From: JAGMES01 sp023128035
GTDB lineage: Bacteria > Bacillota > Halanaerobiia > DY22613
Direction: 5' to 3'
Assembly: GCA_030627905.1 (NCBI GenBank)
Contig: DAOVRZ010000119.1
Coordinates: forward strand, 1-17,019
Length of the DNA stretch: 17,019 nt
Translations under genes and position numbers: made by a program
In this document: piece by piece, positions 6,705 to 15,515 of the stretch
Layout of the letters: every line of letters begins with the position of its first letter
Numbering within the stretch: the stretch's first letter is position 1
The notes under the pieces: model-generated
Databases searched by the model: none
What the model was told of the DNA's origin: nothing
The model's input: the letters and a program-made list of their open reading frames with translations, nothing else

Positions 6705-7907
6705 TTGAATAAATTAGTGAATGTTTTAAAATCAAATTTTTATATATTTTTTGTTTTAATTATCAGTTTTATCGGTTTTAACATCATACTATTTAATCTA
6801 CCAAACTTGTCTGATATTTTCAATTTTGAAACTTTTCTTTTCCTAACTCTCTCAATTGTTGCATCAAACTCTTTGATTACATTTAAAAGTGGTCTTAAAA
6901 TGACTTTAAATGCTCCTATAACTATTTTCCTACTCTTAACTCTTAATATGAATCAAACCCTTTTTATAGGTTCTCTGGGCGTATTTTCTTTTGTAATCTT
7001 TCATTATCAAAAGAAGAGTAAAATATTTTTTAATTTATCTCAATATGCCATCTCTATATACCTATCTGGCACCTTCTTATACCATCATTATGACGGTAAC
7101 ATGACATTACCTGAAGATTTTATCTACATCATACCAGCTATTTTAATCTTCGAAATCACTAATCGTATCTTAATCAGTATATCTGTTTCTGCAAGAAGTG
7201 GACGACCAATAAAACAAATTTTCATCACAGGGATTAAAGAAACACAGGTTGGAATACCATTATATCTTGCCAATGGTTTGATAATGAATATCTGCTATAG
7301 AGCTTATAGTTTCTGGGGAGTAGCCATCGTTATTATTCCGCTTTTCTCTGTTAACTGGCTTTTACAAGTTTCTAATAAAGCTGATCAACATAAAGAAGAT
7401 TCACATATATGTCCACTTACCACTTTGAAAAATAGGCGTTGCCTCGACGAATGGCAAAATCAACAATTTTCTGAAATCATTCTAAAAAACCATAATTTCA
7501 GTTTTGCCATGATTGATATTGATAATTTCAAACCTATAAATGATCATTATGGACACAAAATTGGCGATCAAGTTTTAGAGGAACTAGGATCTTTATTTAA
7601 AGAAATAGTTAAAGAAACAGAGCTAATTTATCGTTATGGTGGTGAAGAGTTTCTAATCTTTTTTCCAAGTTTACAGTTAGAAGAAGCTAATAATGTTATC
7701 GAACGCCTTCATAATGCCGTTCGACAACATTCCTTCACCGATAATCAAATAACTATCACATTTAGTACAGGAATTGCTAGTCTAGATACGGAACTTCTTA
7801 ATGACAATAATGCGAATATAGGCAATGAAATGATTCGTCGTGCTGACATGGCAATGTATGATGCCAAAAAATCTGGGAAAAACCAGACCAAATTTTATGA
7901 ATGCTAA
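6705..7907 (+). CDS. Membrane-bound diguanylate cyclase (GGDEF domain)
   Basis: Makes cyclic di-GMP from two GTP. Residues 1-225 hold about six to seven hydrophobic segments (near 12-32, 43-58, 70-100, 110-126, 139-160 and 203-222) forming an unidentified membrane sensor. The GGDEF domain follows (about 235-400): LTTLKNRRCL, the metal-binding MIDIDNFKPINDHYG (about 269-283), and the active-site RYGGEEF (GGEEF 312-316). The catalytic half-site is intact, so activity is likely. The inhibitory I-site (usually RxxD shortly before GGEEF) reads KETE, so product feedback may be weak. The start is taken as TTG at 6705, preceded by AGGTGA; a GTG at 6696 would add three residues but has no ribosome binding site. 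It has its own strong promoter and a terminator shared with yunB. Confidence 0.9.
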   Translation: MNKLVNVLKSNFYIFFVLIISFIGFNIILFNLPNLSDIFNFETFLFLTLSIVASNSLITFKSGLKMTLNAPITIFLLLTLNMNQTLFIGSLGVFSFVIFHYQKKSKIFFNLSQYAISIYLSGTFLYHHYDGNMTLPEDFIYIIPAILIFEITNRILISISVSARSGRPIKQIFITGIKETQVGIPLYLANGLIMNICYRAYSFWGVAIVIIPLFSVNWLLQVSNKADQHKEDSHICPLTTLKNRRCLDEWQNQQFSEIILKNHNFSFAMIDIDNFKPINDHYGHKIGDQVLEELGSLFKEIVKETELIYRYGGEEFLIFFPSLQLEEANNVIERLHNAVRQHSFTDNQITITFSTGIASLDTELLNDNNANIGNEMIRRADMAMYDAKKSGKNQTKFYEC

Positions 7908-7915
7908 TGCAAACT

Positions 7916-7955
7916 CAGAAAAAAGAGGATCCAACAATGGATCCTCTTTTTTCTG
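7916..7955. terminator. Bidirectional terminator between diguanylate cyclase and yunB genes
   Basis: A perfect 17-bp inverted repeat (CAGAAAAAAGAGGATCC, loop AACAAT, complement) contains an A6 and a T6 run, so it terminates both converging transcripts. The yunB stop codon lies 1 nt beyond it. Confidence 0.92.
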
Positions 7956-7956
7956 A

Positions 7957-8625
7957 TTATCTGGTCTTTTCAATGATATTTCTAAGCATTCCCCCATCAA
8001 TTCCTACATAAACCTCTGGAACCTTCCCCATAATTATCACTTCTGTCACAGGTACTTGAGTATTTACTTCAATTTTATTATGTAAAAAGGGAACAATAAT
8101 CTGGACTTCAGCTTTTATGTCAAGATAAATCTTGTGTCTGGTCTGATTAAGACCCACTGATTCAAAAGTATCTACAATTTCTGGTGGCCTTACTACCCCC
8201 AATGGATGCATACGAATAGTTAACTTAGGCCCTATACTTGCGAAGATTTGAAAACCTAAAGCCTGAGCTATAGGAATATGAATTTTTTCCTCCCGCAATT
8301 CTTCCATATTATGCTGAATACTCATAGTTACTTCAGAAACAAATTCATTAACAATTTGTAAATTTGGCTGCATCAAAATTATATCTCCTTGTTGATTTGT
8401 TTGATAATGGATCAAATCTGTATATTTTAGTTTTTGTGCATGCTCAAAAACAGCACTATTTATAGCATTTGTTGCCATAACAATCCCTTTCTCCTCTGCA
8501 ATACTAAGAAAAACTGGACGTAAAAAGGATTCAATCATAAAGGTACATGCAGCACCCAACATGATAGAAATAAAAAAAATAATCATCAAAAATCTAAATA
8601 GTCCTTCCTTCTGCACTCTACGCAT
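7957..8625 (-). CDS. yunB: Sporulation protein YunB
   Basis: Membrane-anchored protein of 222 residues resembling YunB, which in Bacillus is made in the mother cell under sigma-E and is needed for efficient sporulation; its biochemical role is not established. One N-terminal membrane segment (about 9-30, RFLMIIFFISIMLGAACTF) follows basic residues. The extracytoplasmic part carries the family features I recognise: ATNAINSAVFEHA, MQPNLQIVNEF, IPIAQALGFQIFASIGPKL and a C-terminal IEVNTQVPVTEVIIMGKVPEVYV. It is somewhat shorter than the Bacillus protein. ATG at 8625 is preferred over GTG at 8634 because GAGGTG lies 6 nt upstream of the ATG. It lies 167 nt downstream of tyrS, with a hairpin between them. 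Confidence 0.85.
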   Translation of the reverse strand: MRRVQKEGLFRFLMIIFFISIMLGAACTFMIESFLRPVFLSIAEEKGIVMATNAINSAVFEHAQKLKYTDLIHYQTNQQGDIILMQPNLQIVNEFVSEVTMSIQHNMEELREEKIHIPIAQALGFQIFASIGPKLTIRMHPLGVVRPPEIVDTFESVGLNQTRHKIYLDIKAEVQIIVPFLHNKIEVNTQVPVTEVIIMGKVPEVYVGIDGGMLRNIIEKTR

Positions 8626-8678
8626 ATGCAACACCTCACCAATATCTTATGCATTCATTTATCAAAAGGTGAGAACAA

Positions 8679-8711
8679 CTTACCCTTTAAAACAACTTTT
8701 TAAAGGGTAAG
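8679..8711 (-). terminator. Probable terminator of tyrS
   Basis: A 14-bp perfect inverted repeat (CTTACCCTTTAAAA at 8679-8692, complement at 8698-8711, 5-nt loop) lies 82 nt after the tyrS stop. On the minus strand it is followed by TTGTTCTC, a weak T-tract, so read-through into yunB is possible. Nothing else is seen between 8626 and 8792. Confidence 0.55.
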
Positions 8712-8792
8712 ACTCAAGAAAAACAAAAAGATTTATCAAAATTATTTATTTTATGAAAAGCCAGATTCATGTAAAGCAGTCACCTAAACCAT

Positions 8793-10019
8793 TCACATCT
8801 TAACCTGAGCAAACCGACGCTTACCCACTTTTATTACCATTCCATTAACTGGCAAGACTTGACCATGCATATCAGTCATTTTATTACCATCAATTGAAAC
8901 CGCACCCTGTTTAATCATTCGACGAGCTTCACTGTTAGTAGCAACTAATTCTGCCTTAACAATAAGGTTAATCAATCCTATTTTTCCATCCTCCAAATCT
9001 GCATCATTAATCTCCACCACTGGCATGTCTTCTGGAAGACCACCTTTAGAGAATACTTTCTCAAACTCAGCTTGAGCATGAATAGCTTGATCTTCATCAT
9101 GGAATCGTGCAATAATTGCCCTACCCAAAGCCTTTTTGGCCTCCATAGGATGAACAGAGCCTTCTTTAATATCTTCTTCCAACTTCTTAATCTCATCAAT
9201 TGGTTTTTCAGTAACCAAAGTAAAGTAAGTACTAATCAATGCATCTGGAATAGACATTACTTTTCCAAACATATCTGCAGGAGAAAAATTAACACCAATA
9301 TAATTTCCTTTACTTTTACTCATTTTATCTACACCATCAAGGCCAACCAAAAGTGGTAGCATTATTACTACCTGTGATTCCATACCTTCATCCTTTTGCA
9401 AGGCTCTACCTACCAAAAGGTTAAACAATTGATCTGTTCCACCTAGTTCTACATCTGCTTCAATTGCTATTGAATCATAACCCTGCATCAATGGGTAGAA
9501 AAACTCATGAATACTGATAGGTCTTTCCTCTTTAATTCTTTTAGAGAAATCATCTCTCTCTAACATCCGTGCAACTGTGAACTTAGAGCAAAGTTTGATT
9601 ACATCAGCGAAGTTCATTTTTGCTAACCATTCACCATTAAATTTGATTATGGTTTTTTCAGGATCGAGAACTTTAAAAACTTGTTCCTCATAAGTTTTCG
9701 CATTAACAAGAACCTTTTCTCTTGTTAATTGAGGACGTGTCTCATTTTTACCCGTTGGGTCGCCTACCATAGCAGTAAAGTCTCCAATAATTAAAATAAC
9801 TTGATGACCTAAATCCTGAAATTGACGTAACTTATTTAAAACCACTACATGACCAAGATGGATATCTGGTGCAGTTGGATCCATTCCTAATTTAACTCGC
9901 AAAGGCTTTCCTGTCTTTTCAGCTTTCTCTAACTTTTCTTTCAAATCTTCTTTAGAAATAATTTGTTCTACCCCGCGCATTAAAAATTCAACCTGCTGTT
10001 CGATTGTCATTTTTTCCAT
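8793..10019 (-). CDS. tyrS: Tyrosine--tRNA ligase
   Basis: Class I aminoacyl-tRNA synthetase that charges tRNA-Tyr in the cytoplasm; 408 residues, normal for bacterial TyrRS. The catalytic Rossmann domain has KLGMDPTAPDIHLGH with the HIGH-type motif HLGH at 54-57, GDFTAMVGDPTG, the GGTDQLFN segment near 193-200, and KMSKS at 232-236. An S4 RNA-binding domain occupies about 345-405 (LVATNSEARRMIKQGAVSID). The HLGH and MDPTAP wording resembles the TyrZ-type branch. The start is ATG at 10019; a GTG immediately before it (10022) is slightly nearer the ideal distance from the AAGGAGGT site and cannot be excluded. The gene is controlled by the T-box leader directly upstream. Confidence 0.97.
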   Translation of the reverse strand: MEKMTIEQQVEFLMRGVEQIISKEDLKEKLEKAEKTGKPLRVKLGMDPTAPDIHLGHVVVLNKLRQFQDLGHQVILIIGDFTAMVGDPTGKNETRPQLTREKVLVNAKTYEEQVFKVLDPEKTIIKFNGEWLAKMNFADVIKLCSKFTVARMLERDDFSKRIKEERPISIHEFFYPLMQGYDSIAIEADVELGGTDQLFNLLVGRALQKDEGMESQVVIMLPLLVGLDGVDKMSKSKGNYIGVNFSPADMFGKVMSIPDALISTYFTLVTEKPIDEIKKLEEDIKEGSVHPMEAKKALGRAIIARFHDEDQAIHAQAEFEKVFSKGGLPEDMPVVEINDADLEDGKIGLINLIVKAELVATNSEARRMIKQGAVSIDGNKMTDMHGQVLPVNGMVIKVGKRRFAQVKM

Positions 10020-10050
10020 CACCTTAATACCTCCTTAAAATTAGCAAAAT

Positions 10051-10320
10051 AAAAAACTCCAGCCCCTACAATGGGACGGAGTTCCGCGGTACCACCCAAA
10101 TTATCTTAAGAAATTAAAAATTTTCTTAAGATCACTCGTCGAATTAATAACGGGTTTCACCCGGGCCAGCCTACCACTTTGCAAAGCAAAGCTTCAACTA
10201 CCACCTCATGGGGGTAACTTCAGTCAGGCCAGGATACTGGTTCACAGCCACCACCAGCTCTCTGCAATCCTAATACCTACCTACTTCTCCCATTCATTGG
10301 CTTTAAAATGAAAAGTTATC
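10051..10320 (-). promoter_or_regulatory. T-box riboswitch leader of tyrS
   Basis: Reading the minus strand from about 10317: stem I begins with GGGAGAAGTAGG, carrying the AGTA-type motif. The descending side, GACTGAAGTTACCCCC, holds a TAC tyrosine codon (10214-10216) as likely specifier. A perfect 11-bp stem III (10103-10131) follows, then the conserved T-box TGGGTGGTACCGCGG (10084-10098). The terminator (10051-10083) has arms AACTCCGTCCC and GGGGCTGGAGTT and then T6. Uncharged tRNA-Tyr would stabilise the antiterminator formed with the T-box and allow tyrS transcription. The specifier is inferred from position and matches the downstream gene. Confidence 0.95.
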
Positions 10321-10323
10321 ATT

Positions 10324-10352
10324 ATTATAGCATAGTCACTCAATAAACACAA
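10324..10352 (-). promoter_or_regulatory. Sigma-A promoter of the tyrS T-box transcript
   Basis: On the minus strand, TTGTGT (10347-10352), a 17-nt spacer and a perfect TATAAT (10324-10329) lie immediately upstream of the T-box leader, with a start expected near 10317. Confidence 0.75.
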
Positions 10353-10447
10353 CCCCAGCAAGAGTTTTTCCCCACAATCTATATTTGTTAACAATTACAA
10401 GAGTATCTTTTATGTAGGAAGTACTATATACAAATCATTTTTTATGT

Positions 10448-10453
10448 TATAAT
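10448..10453 (+). promoter_or_regulatory. Possible -10 element for the PBP gene
   Basis: TATAAT lies 25 nt before the ATG at 10479. No good -35 is visible at 16-18 nt upstream (TATATA is at 17 nt). The start would be close to the AGGAGG site. Weak evidence. Confidence 0.35.
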
Positions 10454-10478
10454 AAACAAGAGAAAGGAGGAAGAAAAG

Positions 10479-12923
10479 ATGAAATCATCAAAAAAAGCTT
10501 CTCAATTAATATTAATTAGCGTTCTAGTGATTATTGCAATAACACTCGGAGCTGGTGTCGGATTCTTAGCATGGATTATTAAAACTACACCAGACGTCTC
10601 CCACCTATCCTCATATAAATTTAGTGAAACTTCTACAATTTATTCAGCAGATAATCAGGTTTTGGCACAACTCTATATAGAAAATCGAAAATATGTACCA
10701 TTATCAAAAATGCCAATGGATTTACAAAATGCTATTATAGCTACTGAGGATCAAAAGTTTTGGGAACACAATGGAATAAATATCTGGGCAATTTTGAGAG
10801 CAATTTACGTAGATATTAAAACAATGTCTGCTGCAGAAGGTGCCAGTACAATTACTCAGCAACTTGCAAGAAACCTCGCTCTCAGCCAGAAAAAAAGTCT
10901 AATCCGAAAAATCCAAGAAGCATATATTGCTATCCAGTTAGAACGGATGTACACCAAAGAAGAGATCCTGGAAATGTATATTAACCAGAATAACTATGGT
11001 CATTATGCCCGTGGAATTCAAACTGCTGCTGAGATGTATTTTGGTAAAGATGTTAATAATCTAAACCTTGCTGAATCTGCTTTATTGGCAGGGATTCCTC
11101 AACTTCCTAATCGGCTCAGCCCATACAAAAACATGAATGCCGCTATTGAACGCCGAAATACAGTTTTAAATCGCATGGTAAGCGAAGGTTATATTTCTGA
11201 AGAACTAGCAGAACGAGCTAAAAAAGAAGAAATTAAATTAGCTGGCTTAAAACAAGGTGGTCAAGAAGTTATTGCTCCATACTTTGTTCGCTATGTTAGG
11301 GATAAAGTTATTCAAATGTTTGGTTCTGATATGGTTTATAAGGGGGGTTTAAAGATTTATACCACCCTAGATACCAAGATGCAAAAAGCTGCTGATGATG
11401 TTTTACAAGCAGCTCTAGATACAGAGAATGGTTATCTACCTACTATTGATCGTAAAAAAGGTGAAGATCCGATTCAACCACAAATAGCCCTGATTTCGAT
11501 TGATCCTCGTATGGGTTATATAAAAGCAATGATCGGTGGAAGGGGAAATGATAAATTCAACAGAGCAATCCAATCTACTCGTCAACCAGGTTCAGCTTTC
11601 AAACCCATAGTTTATACAGCAGCCCTTGAAGCAGGATACTCACCTGGAGATGTTGTTGATGACGTTTTGAGTTATTTCGATAAAGGCAATCCCAACCCAT
11701 GGCCAACAAACTACAATGATAAATATTTGGGACCTATCCCACTCAGATACTCTTTAGCTCATTCAGTCAATGTAGCTACTGTACGATTGCTCAATGAAAT
11801 AGGTATCGATTCAACTCTTACTATGGCAGAACGTTTACAAATAAGTACCATCGTTAGAGAAGGTAATATCAATGATAGAAATTTAGGATTTGCTCTAGGT
11901 GGGCTTACAAAAGGTGTTTCACCTATAGAATTAGCCTCAGCTTACGGAATTTTTGCGAACAAGGGTATTTATGTAGAACCTCAAGCTATTCTCAAAATAG
12001 AAGATTCAGAAGGTCATATACTTTATGAAGCTGATCCTGTAAAAAAGATTGTCTTAGAAGAAGATATAGCATATTTGATCACTGATATGCTTCAATCTGT
12101 AGTAAATGGTGGTACAGGCTGGAGAGCCCATATCAAAGGTCAACAGATTGCTGGTAAAACAGGTACAACCTCAGATTTTAAAGATGCCTGGTTTATAGGT
12201 TATACACCTGACATAGTTACTAGTGTCTGGCTTGGTGAAGACAGTCCTAGAACTATGACTTATGATGAAAGAGATGAAAATGGTGATCTGCTTTTTAGTG
12301 AAAATGGACAACCCATGAAAATTTCTAGTGGAGAAGCCACTAGATTATGGGGTGAATATATGCGAAGTGTTTTAGAAGGTAGACCTGCAATAGAATTTGA
12401 AAAACCTAATAATATAATAACCGTCTCTATCGATCCGATTACAGGTAAACTTCCAAATCAATTTACTCCAAATGTAGTTTCTGAGCTTTACCGTGAGGAG
12501 AATGAACCTACTGAGCTTGATGAATTACACCAACCAACAGTTCAGGTTGCCATCGATTCAGCTACTAATCAGCTCGCAACCTCACTTTGTCCGCCTGATC
12601 AGATTGTAAAGAAAAAATTTCAAAAAGCATCTGGGATTCAGATTGGCTCTGCTAGTCTCACTTACAATGTTAAGTTTGAGGGTGAAGAAAAGAGACGTAA
12701 AATCGTTTATGATTTTAAAGATGGTGTTCCAGTTATTAAAATTGACCCTAAAACCGGTGTTCCGATTACTGATGTAAACGGCAACTATCTCTATCAATAT
12801 ATGCCTACAGAAAAATGTGCTGAACATGCTCCTAACACTCCATTAGAAGTTGTCGAGGATGGTGCAAAAAGGGTCATAGATACTATCTGGAATTTCTTTA
12901 AATCAGATGATAATCAAGATTAA
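10479..12923 (+). CDS. Class A penicillin-binding protein (PBP1A family)
   Basis: Bifunctional peptidoglycan synthase, 814 residues, anchored by one membrane segment (about 9-34) with the bulk outside the cell. The glycosyltransferase domain (about 50-225) has ATEDQKFWEH with catalytic E90, EGASTITQQLARN (120-132) and ILEMYINQNNYG. The transpeptidase domain (about 330-640) has the SxxK motif SAFK (S372 nucleophile, K375), SVN (429-431) and KTGT (560-563). All active-site motifs are intact. The C-terminal region is about 150 residues with TSLCPPDQI and TEKCAEH, the paired-cysteine tail common in Firmicute PBP1A proteins; no PASTA domain is recognisable. AAAGGAGG precedes the ATG. It is divergent from tyrS and convergent with the acylase gene. 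Confidence 0.95.
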   Translation: MKSSKKASQLILISVLVIIAITLGAGVGFLAWIIKTTPDVSHLSSYKFSETSTIYSADNQVLAQLYIENRKYVPLSKMPMDLQNAIIATEDQKFWEHNGINIWAILRAIYVDIKTMSAAEGASTITQQLARNLALSQKKSLIRKIQEAYIAIQLERMYTKEEILEMYINQNNYGHYARGIQTAAEMYFGKDVNNLNLAESALLAGIPQLPNRLSPYKNMNAAIERRNTVLNRMVSEGYISEELAERAKKEEIKLAGLKQGGQEVIAPYFVRYVRDKVIQMFGSDMVYKGGLKIYTTLDTKMQKAADDVLQAALDTENGYLPTIDRKKGEDPIQPQIALISIDPRMGYIKAMIGGRGNDKFNRAIQSTRQPGSAFKPIVYTAALEAGYSPGDVVDDVLSYFDKGNPNPWPTNYNDKYLGPIPLRYSLAHSVNVATVRLLNEIGIDSTLTMAERLQISTIVREGNINDRNLGFALGGLTKGVSPIELASAYGIFANKGIYVEPQAILKIEDSEGHILYEADPVKKIVLEEDIAYLITDMLQSVVNGGTGWRAHIKGQQIAGKTGTTSDFKDAWFIGYTPDIVTSVWLGEDSPRTMTYDERDENGDLLFSENGQPMKISSGEATRLWGEYMRSVLEGRPAIEFEKPNNIITVSIDPITGKLPNQFTPNVVSELYREENEPTELDELHQPTVQVAIDSATNQLATSLCPPDQIVKKKFQKASGIQIGSASLTYNVKFEGEEKRRKIVYDFKDGVPVIKIDPKTGVPITDVNGNYLYQYMPTEKCAEHAPNTPLEVVEDGAKRVIDTIWNFFKSDDNQD

Positions 12924-12947
12924 GTATTTCGCTTATAATTGATTAAA

Positions 12948-12979
12948 AAAAGGCTTGAGACATTTGTCTCAAGCCTTTT
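12948..12979. terminator. Bidirectional terminator between PBP and acylase genes
   Basis: A perfect 14-bp stem (AAAAGGCTTGAGAC, loop ATTT, complement) is flanked by an A-run on the left and T4 on the right, so it can end both converging transcripts. It lies 24 nt after the PBP stop and 4 nt from the acylase stop. Confidence 0.9.
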
Positions 12980-12983
12980 CTGA

Positions 12984-15419
12984 TTATGGACGATAAATGA
13001 GAATTTCAGTTGATGTACTATTTACCAATACATCACCCTTCTTAAATAACATGTCTTTAAATTGCCATGTAGTAAAAAGATCTAATTGATCTTTGAAATG
13101 TAGAGCTTGAACTCCATCTTTGCTGATAAAACCACTTTGTCCTGGAGGACAAACATTTTTACCAGTAGGAATAGGGAACGTTAATTCTACAATATGATTC
13201 TGACTTCCTCTATCCATATATTTGATCTCTTCTACCATACCTTGACTGGTTGGTACGCCTACCATATGTATTGGAAGAAAACTCATCATTTTAATCTCAG
13301 TCTTCCATTGAGTCATATCAGAAGTCCCATACTGTTCAGTCAAAGCGTCCATAGCTTCACCGAGGCTCTCAACAAATACAGTTCGCCACTCCTGACCATT
13401 TAGATAATCATTTTTAAGAGGCACACTTGCATCCTCTCCTAAAATTACTCTTAAGAACAGTGAATATCCTGCATAGTTATCTAAGAGCAAAGTCCAATAT
13501 TCACCCAATTCATCTGCAAATATTCTTTCATTAACTATATTCCACCAAGAATTAAAGAGGGTTATGCCTGTACTATCATAATATCCGTCCTTATCATTAT
13601 CACTTCTTAAATCATCCCAACTTCTTAAGAGATTAGCTGCATTCCACCATTTTTCTGCTGAAAGAGGCTCTATTGCTTGCAATAAATAACTTTTAAAACT
13701 CTTTGAGCGAAAATCGGAATCAGCAATATTATGAATAATATCCGCAATATCTTCTCTATTCAAGGATTCCTTCTCAAAAACTACATCTGCTAAATGTTCA
13801 GATCTATGATCTTCACTCCAGCATGCCCAACCAAGGATACCTGACAAATCTCCATTTATCCAATTTAATTCAGGTTTATTATTCCAGTTGAGTATAATAC
13901 CGCTTTCAGGATTAATCACATGGGGATGTTCTTCTGTTGATAAAAATCCCATCCATTCATTCTCTCCAGTTCCCTGAGCTGGAAATCTAGGATCATAATT
14001 TCGAATTGGATATTTTCCAGCAAGATAGTATCCAATATTTCCACGATTATCAGCATAAAAATGATTTATATTCATCGTCAACAGTTGAGTCGCGTCTAAA
14101 AACTCATCAGGAGTTCTTGCCTGCATAACCTCTGTCCAGGAAACAATTCCACTCAAGTAAGTATCATAGCAAGATAGTTTTTTTGAATAAGCTACATCAT
14201 TTATCCCATCACCATCTATATCCACCTGTGTAATTACTGGTCCATGTACTGTACGATAAAGAATTTTTTCCCGTGGCTCTTTTTCTCCACTAATCCAGAA
14301 CTCTTCAATTCGTGTTTCCATATCTAACCATTCGCCATTAAATAAATATTCTGTAGGATTTTCTGGATTCAATTTTTCTTCATAAATATCTTGCATATTG
14401 CTGGCCCCTGCAGTAGAAGTAAATGCAGTATTTTTTGTCTGTCCAAACATTATAAATGGTGAACCAACTAGTGTAGAACCTACAACATTAAAACCAGCAC
14501 CATGTAATCCCACTTCATGTACTATAGAGGGAAGCCAAAAATCAAATTGAGGTCCCCCCATTAAGAATGGATTTCCAGTTTCTAATTTTTCCGAACCAAC
14601 AACTAAACAGTAACTAGCAGCTCTAGAACTACCATTGCTCATTTTCTGTGAAAGTTCATAGCCCATCTTTTTTACCAAGGTGCTATTCATATTATTATTA
14701 GCATCAAATACTTCTGCGGATTTCTTTAATCCAATTGCATCTAACTTGGCATATTGATCTTCTTTGTCAGTGACAACTGTTCCAGCTAAATTTCCACTAA
14801 ATATCGTCGTAAACGCACCTGGATCTGCACCAACTATCAAATCATCAAAATAATCCAATGCACGGTCACCAAAGTTCTCTAACAGATATGTGAATAAATT
14901 AGCATTAGGAATTTCATTTGCAAGATCCATGAAAAATCCTAAACTTGCTAAATATGCCGCGGCAACATCAACTTCTCTCCAATATTCTGGCTGTATTCCT
15001 AAATTATGAAATTCAAAAGACATTTTCTCTTCTGGATTTTCAAGAACTTCATCTATCCAGGCGTTAATACCATCAGCATAAGATTTTATAATTTTTTGAT
15101 ATTTGACATCCAACATCTGAAACTGCGATAACAATTCCTCCGAATTTGGAAACTCATTTCTCCAATATAAATCCAACGAATAAAAGTCTTCACCATAAAC
15201 CTCTGCTGCTCGCCCAAAATACATCCTTTTTAACATTTCAATCTGAAATAATCGATCCTGAGCAACTGAATAACCAAAACCATAGTATAAACCTTCCATC
15301 GTTCCAGAATAAATATGAGGAACACCATATAAATCACGATGGATAACTACCCCCGCACCTTGACAAGTAAGAGTTCCAAAAGCCAATAAAACAATTGCAA
15401 TTAATACCCATTTTTTCAA
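12984..15419 (-). CDS. Secreted penicillin G acylase family protein (Ntn hydrolase)
   Basis: Amide hydrolase of 811 residues with a Sec signal (about 1-22), expected to be exported and self-cleaved into alpha and beta chains. Aligned from memory with the E. coli enzyme, the beta-chain nucleophile is S269 (SYCLVVG, against SNMWVIG), with G and P of GGPQF and Q291 (beta-Q23) at identical spacing. A337 (beta-A69, STAG) and the oxyanion Asn of NWNN (about 511-514) are conserved, as is the VCPPGQSGFIS segment near the C-terminus. A calcium-ligand glutamate of the alpha chain (ANEI, E169) is present, whereas beta-D73 is replaced by N341. Two DxDxDGxxD loops (400-408, 607-615) are extra candidate calcium sites. 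Substrate is unknown: penicillins, N-acyl amino acids or acyl-homoserine lactones are all handled in this family. The start is TTG, with a perfect AGGAGG upstream. Confidence 0.92.
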   Translation of the reverse strand: MKKWVLIAIVLLAFGTLTCQGAGVVIHRDLYGVPHIYSGTMEGLYYGFGYSVAQDRLFQIEMLKRMYFGRAAEVYGEDFYSLDLYWRNEFPNSEELLSQFQMLDVKYQKIIKSYADGINAWIDEVLENPEEKMSFEFHNLGIQPEYWREVDVAAAYLASLGFFMDLANEIPNANLFTYLLENFGDRALDYFDDLIVGADPGAFTTIFSGNLAGTVVTDKEDQYAKLDAIGLKKSAEVFDANNNMNSTLVKKMGYELSQKMSNGSSRAASYCLVVGSEKLETGNPFLMGGPQFDFWLPSIVHEVGLHGAGFNVVGSTLVGSPFIMFGQTKNTAFTSTAGASNMQDIYEEKLNPENPTEYLFNGEWLDMETRIEEFWISGEKEPREKILYRTVHGPVITQVDIDGDGINDVAYSKKLSCYDTYLSGIVSWTEVMQARTPDEFLDATQLLTMNINHFYADNRGNIGYYLAGKYPIRNYDPRFPAQGTGENEWMGFLSTEEHPHVINPESGIILNWNNKPELNWINGDLSGILGWACWSEDHRSEHLADVVFEKESLNREDIADIIHNIADSDFRSKSFKSYLLQAIEPLSAEKWWNAANLLRSWDDLRSDNDKDGYYDSTGITLFNSWWNIVNERIFADELGEYWTLLLDNYAGYSLFLRVILGEDASVPLKNDYLNGQEWRTVFVESLGEAMDALTEQYGTSDMTQWKTEIKMMSFLPIHMVGVPTSQGMVEEIKYMDRGSQNHIVELTFPIPTGKNVCPPGQSGFISKDGVQALHFKDQLDLFTTWQFKDMLFKKGDVLVNSTSTEILIYRP

Positions 15420-15490
15420 TTTTAGTTCCTCCTTTTTATTTATTTACCCATATAAATAAAATTCTACATTTCTCTTGAAAGTCCTTTCGA

Positions 15491-15515
15491 AATTATTTTA
15501 AATGTTAAAATAATT
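15491..15515. repeat. Perfect palindrome at the acylase promoter, candidate operator
   Basis: Arms of 11 bp (AATTATTTTAA and its complement) flank a 3-nt centre. It overlaps the -10 element (15513-15518) by three bases and covers the expected transcription start on the minus strand, the usual place for a repressor site. It is wholly A+T apart from the centre, so a chance palindrome is possible. Confidence 0.45.

Noticed and set aside
8640..8672. Sigma-K-like AC-N17-CATAAGATA upstream of yunB on the minus strand
   Set aside because: The predicted transcription start would fall within the ribosome binding site, leaving no usable leader; yunB in Bacillus is sigma-E controlled, and no good sigma-E -35 is present.
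12582..12827. Minus-strand open frame within the PBP tail region
   Set aside because: It is antisense to the conserved cysteine-tail region of the PBP and lacks a ribosome binding site or homology.
15146..15346. Plus-strand small frame opposite the acylase N-terminus
   Set aside because: It is antisense to the signal peptide and alpha chain of a well-supported gene; composition is only the mirror of that gene.
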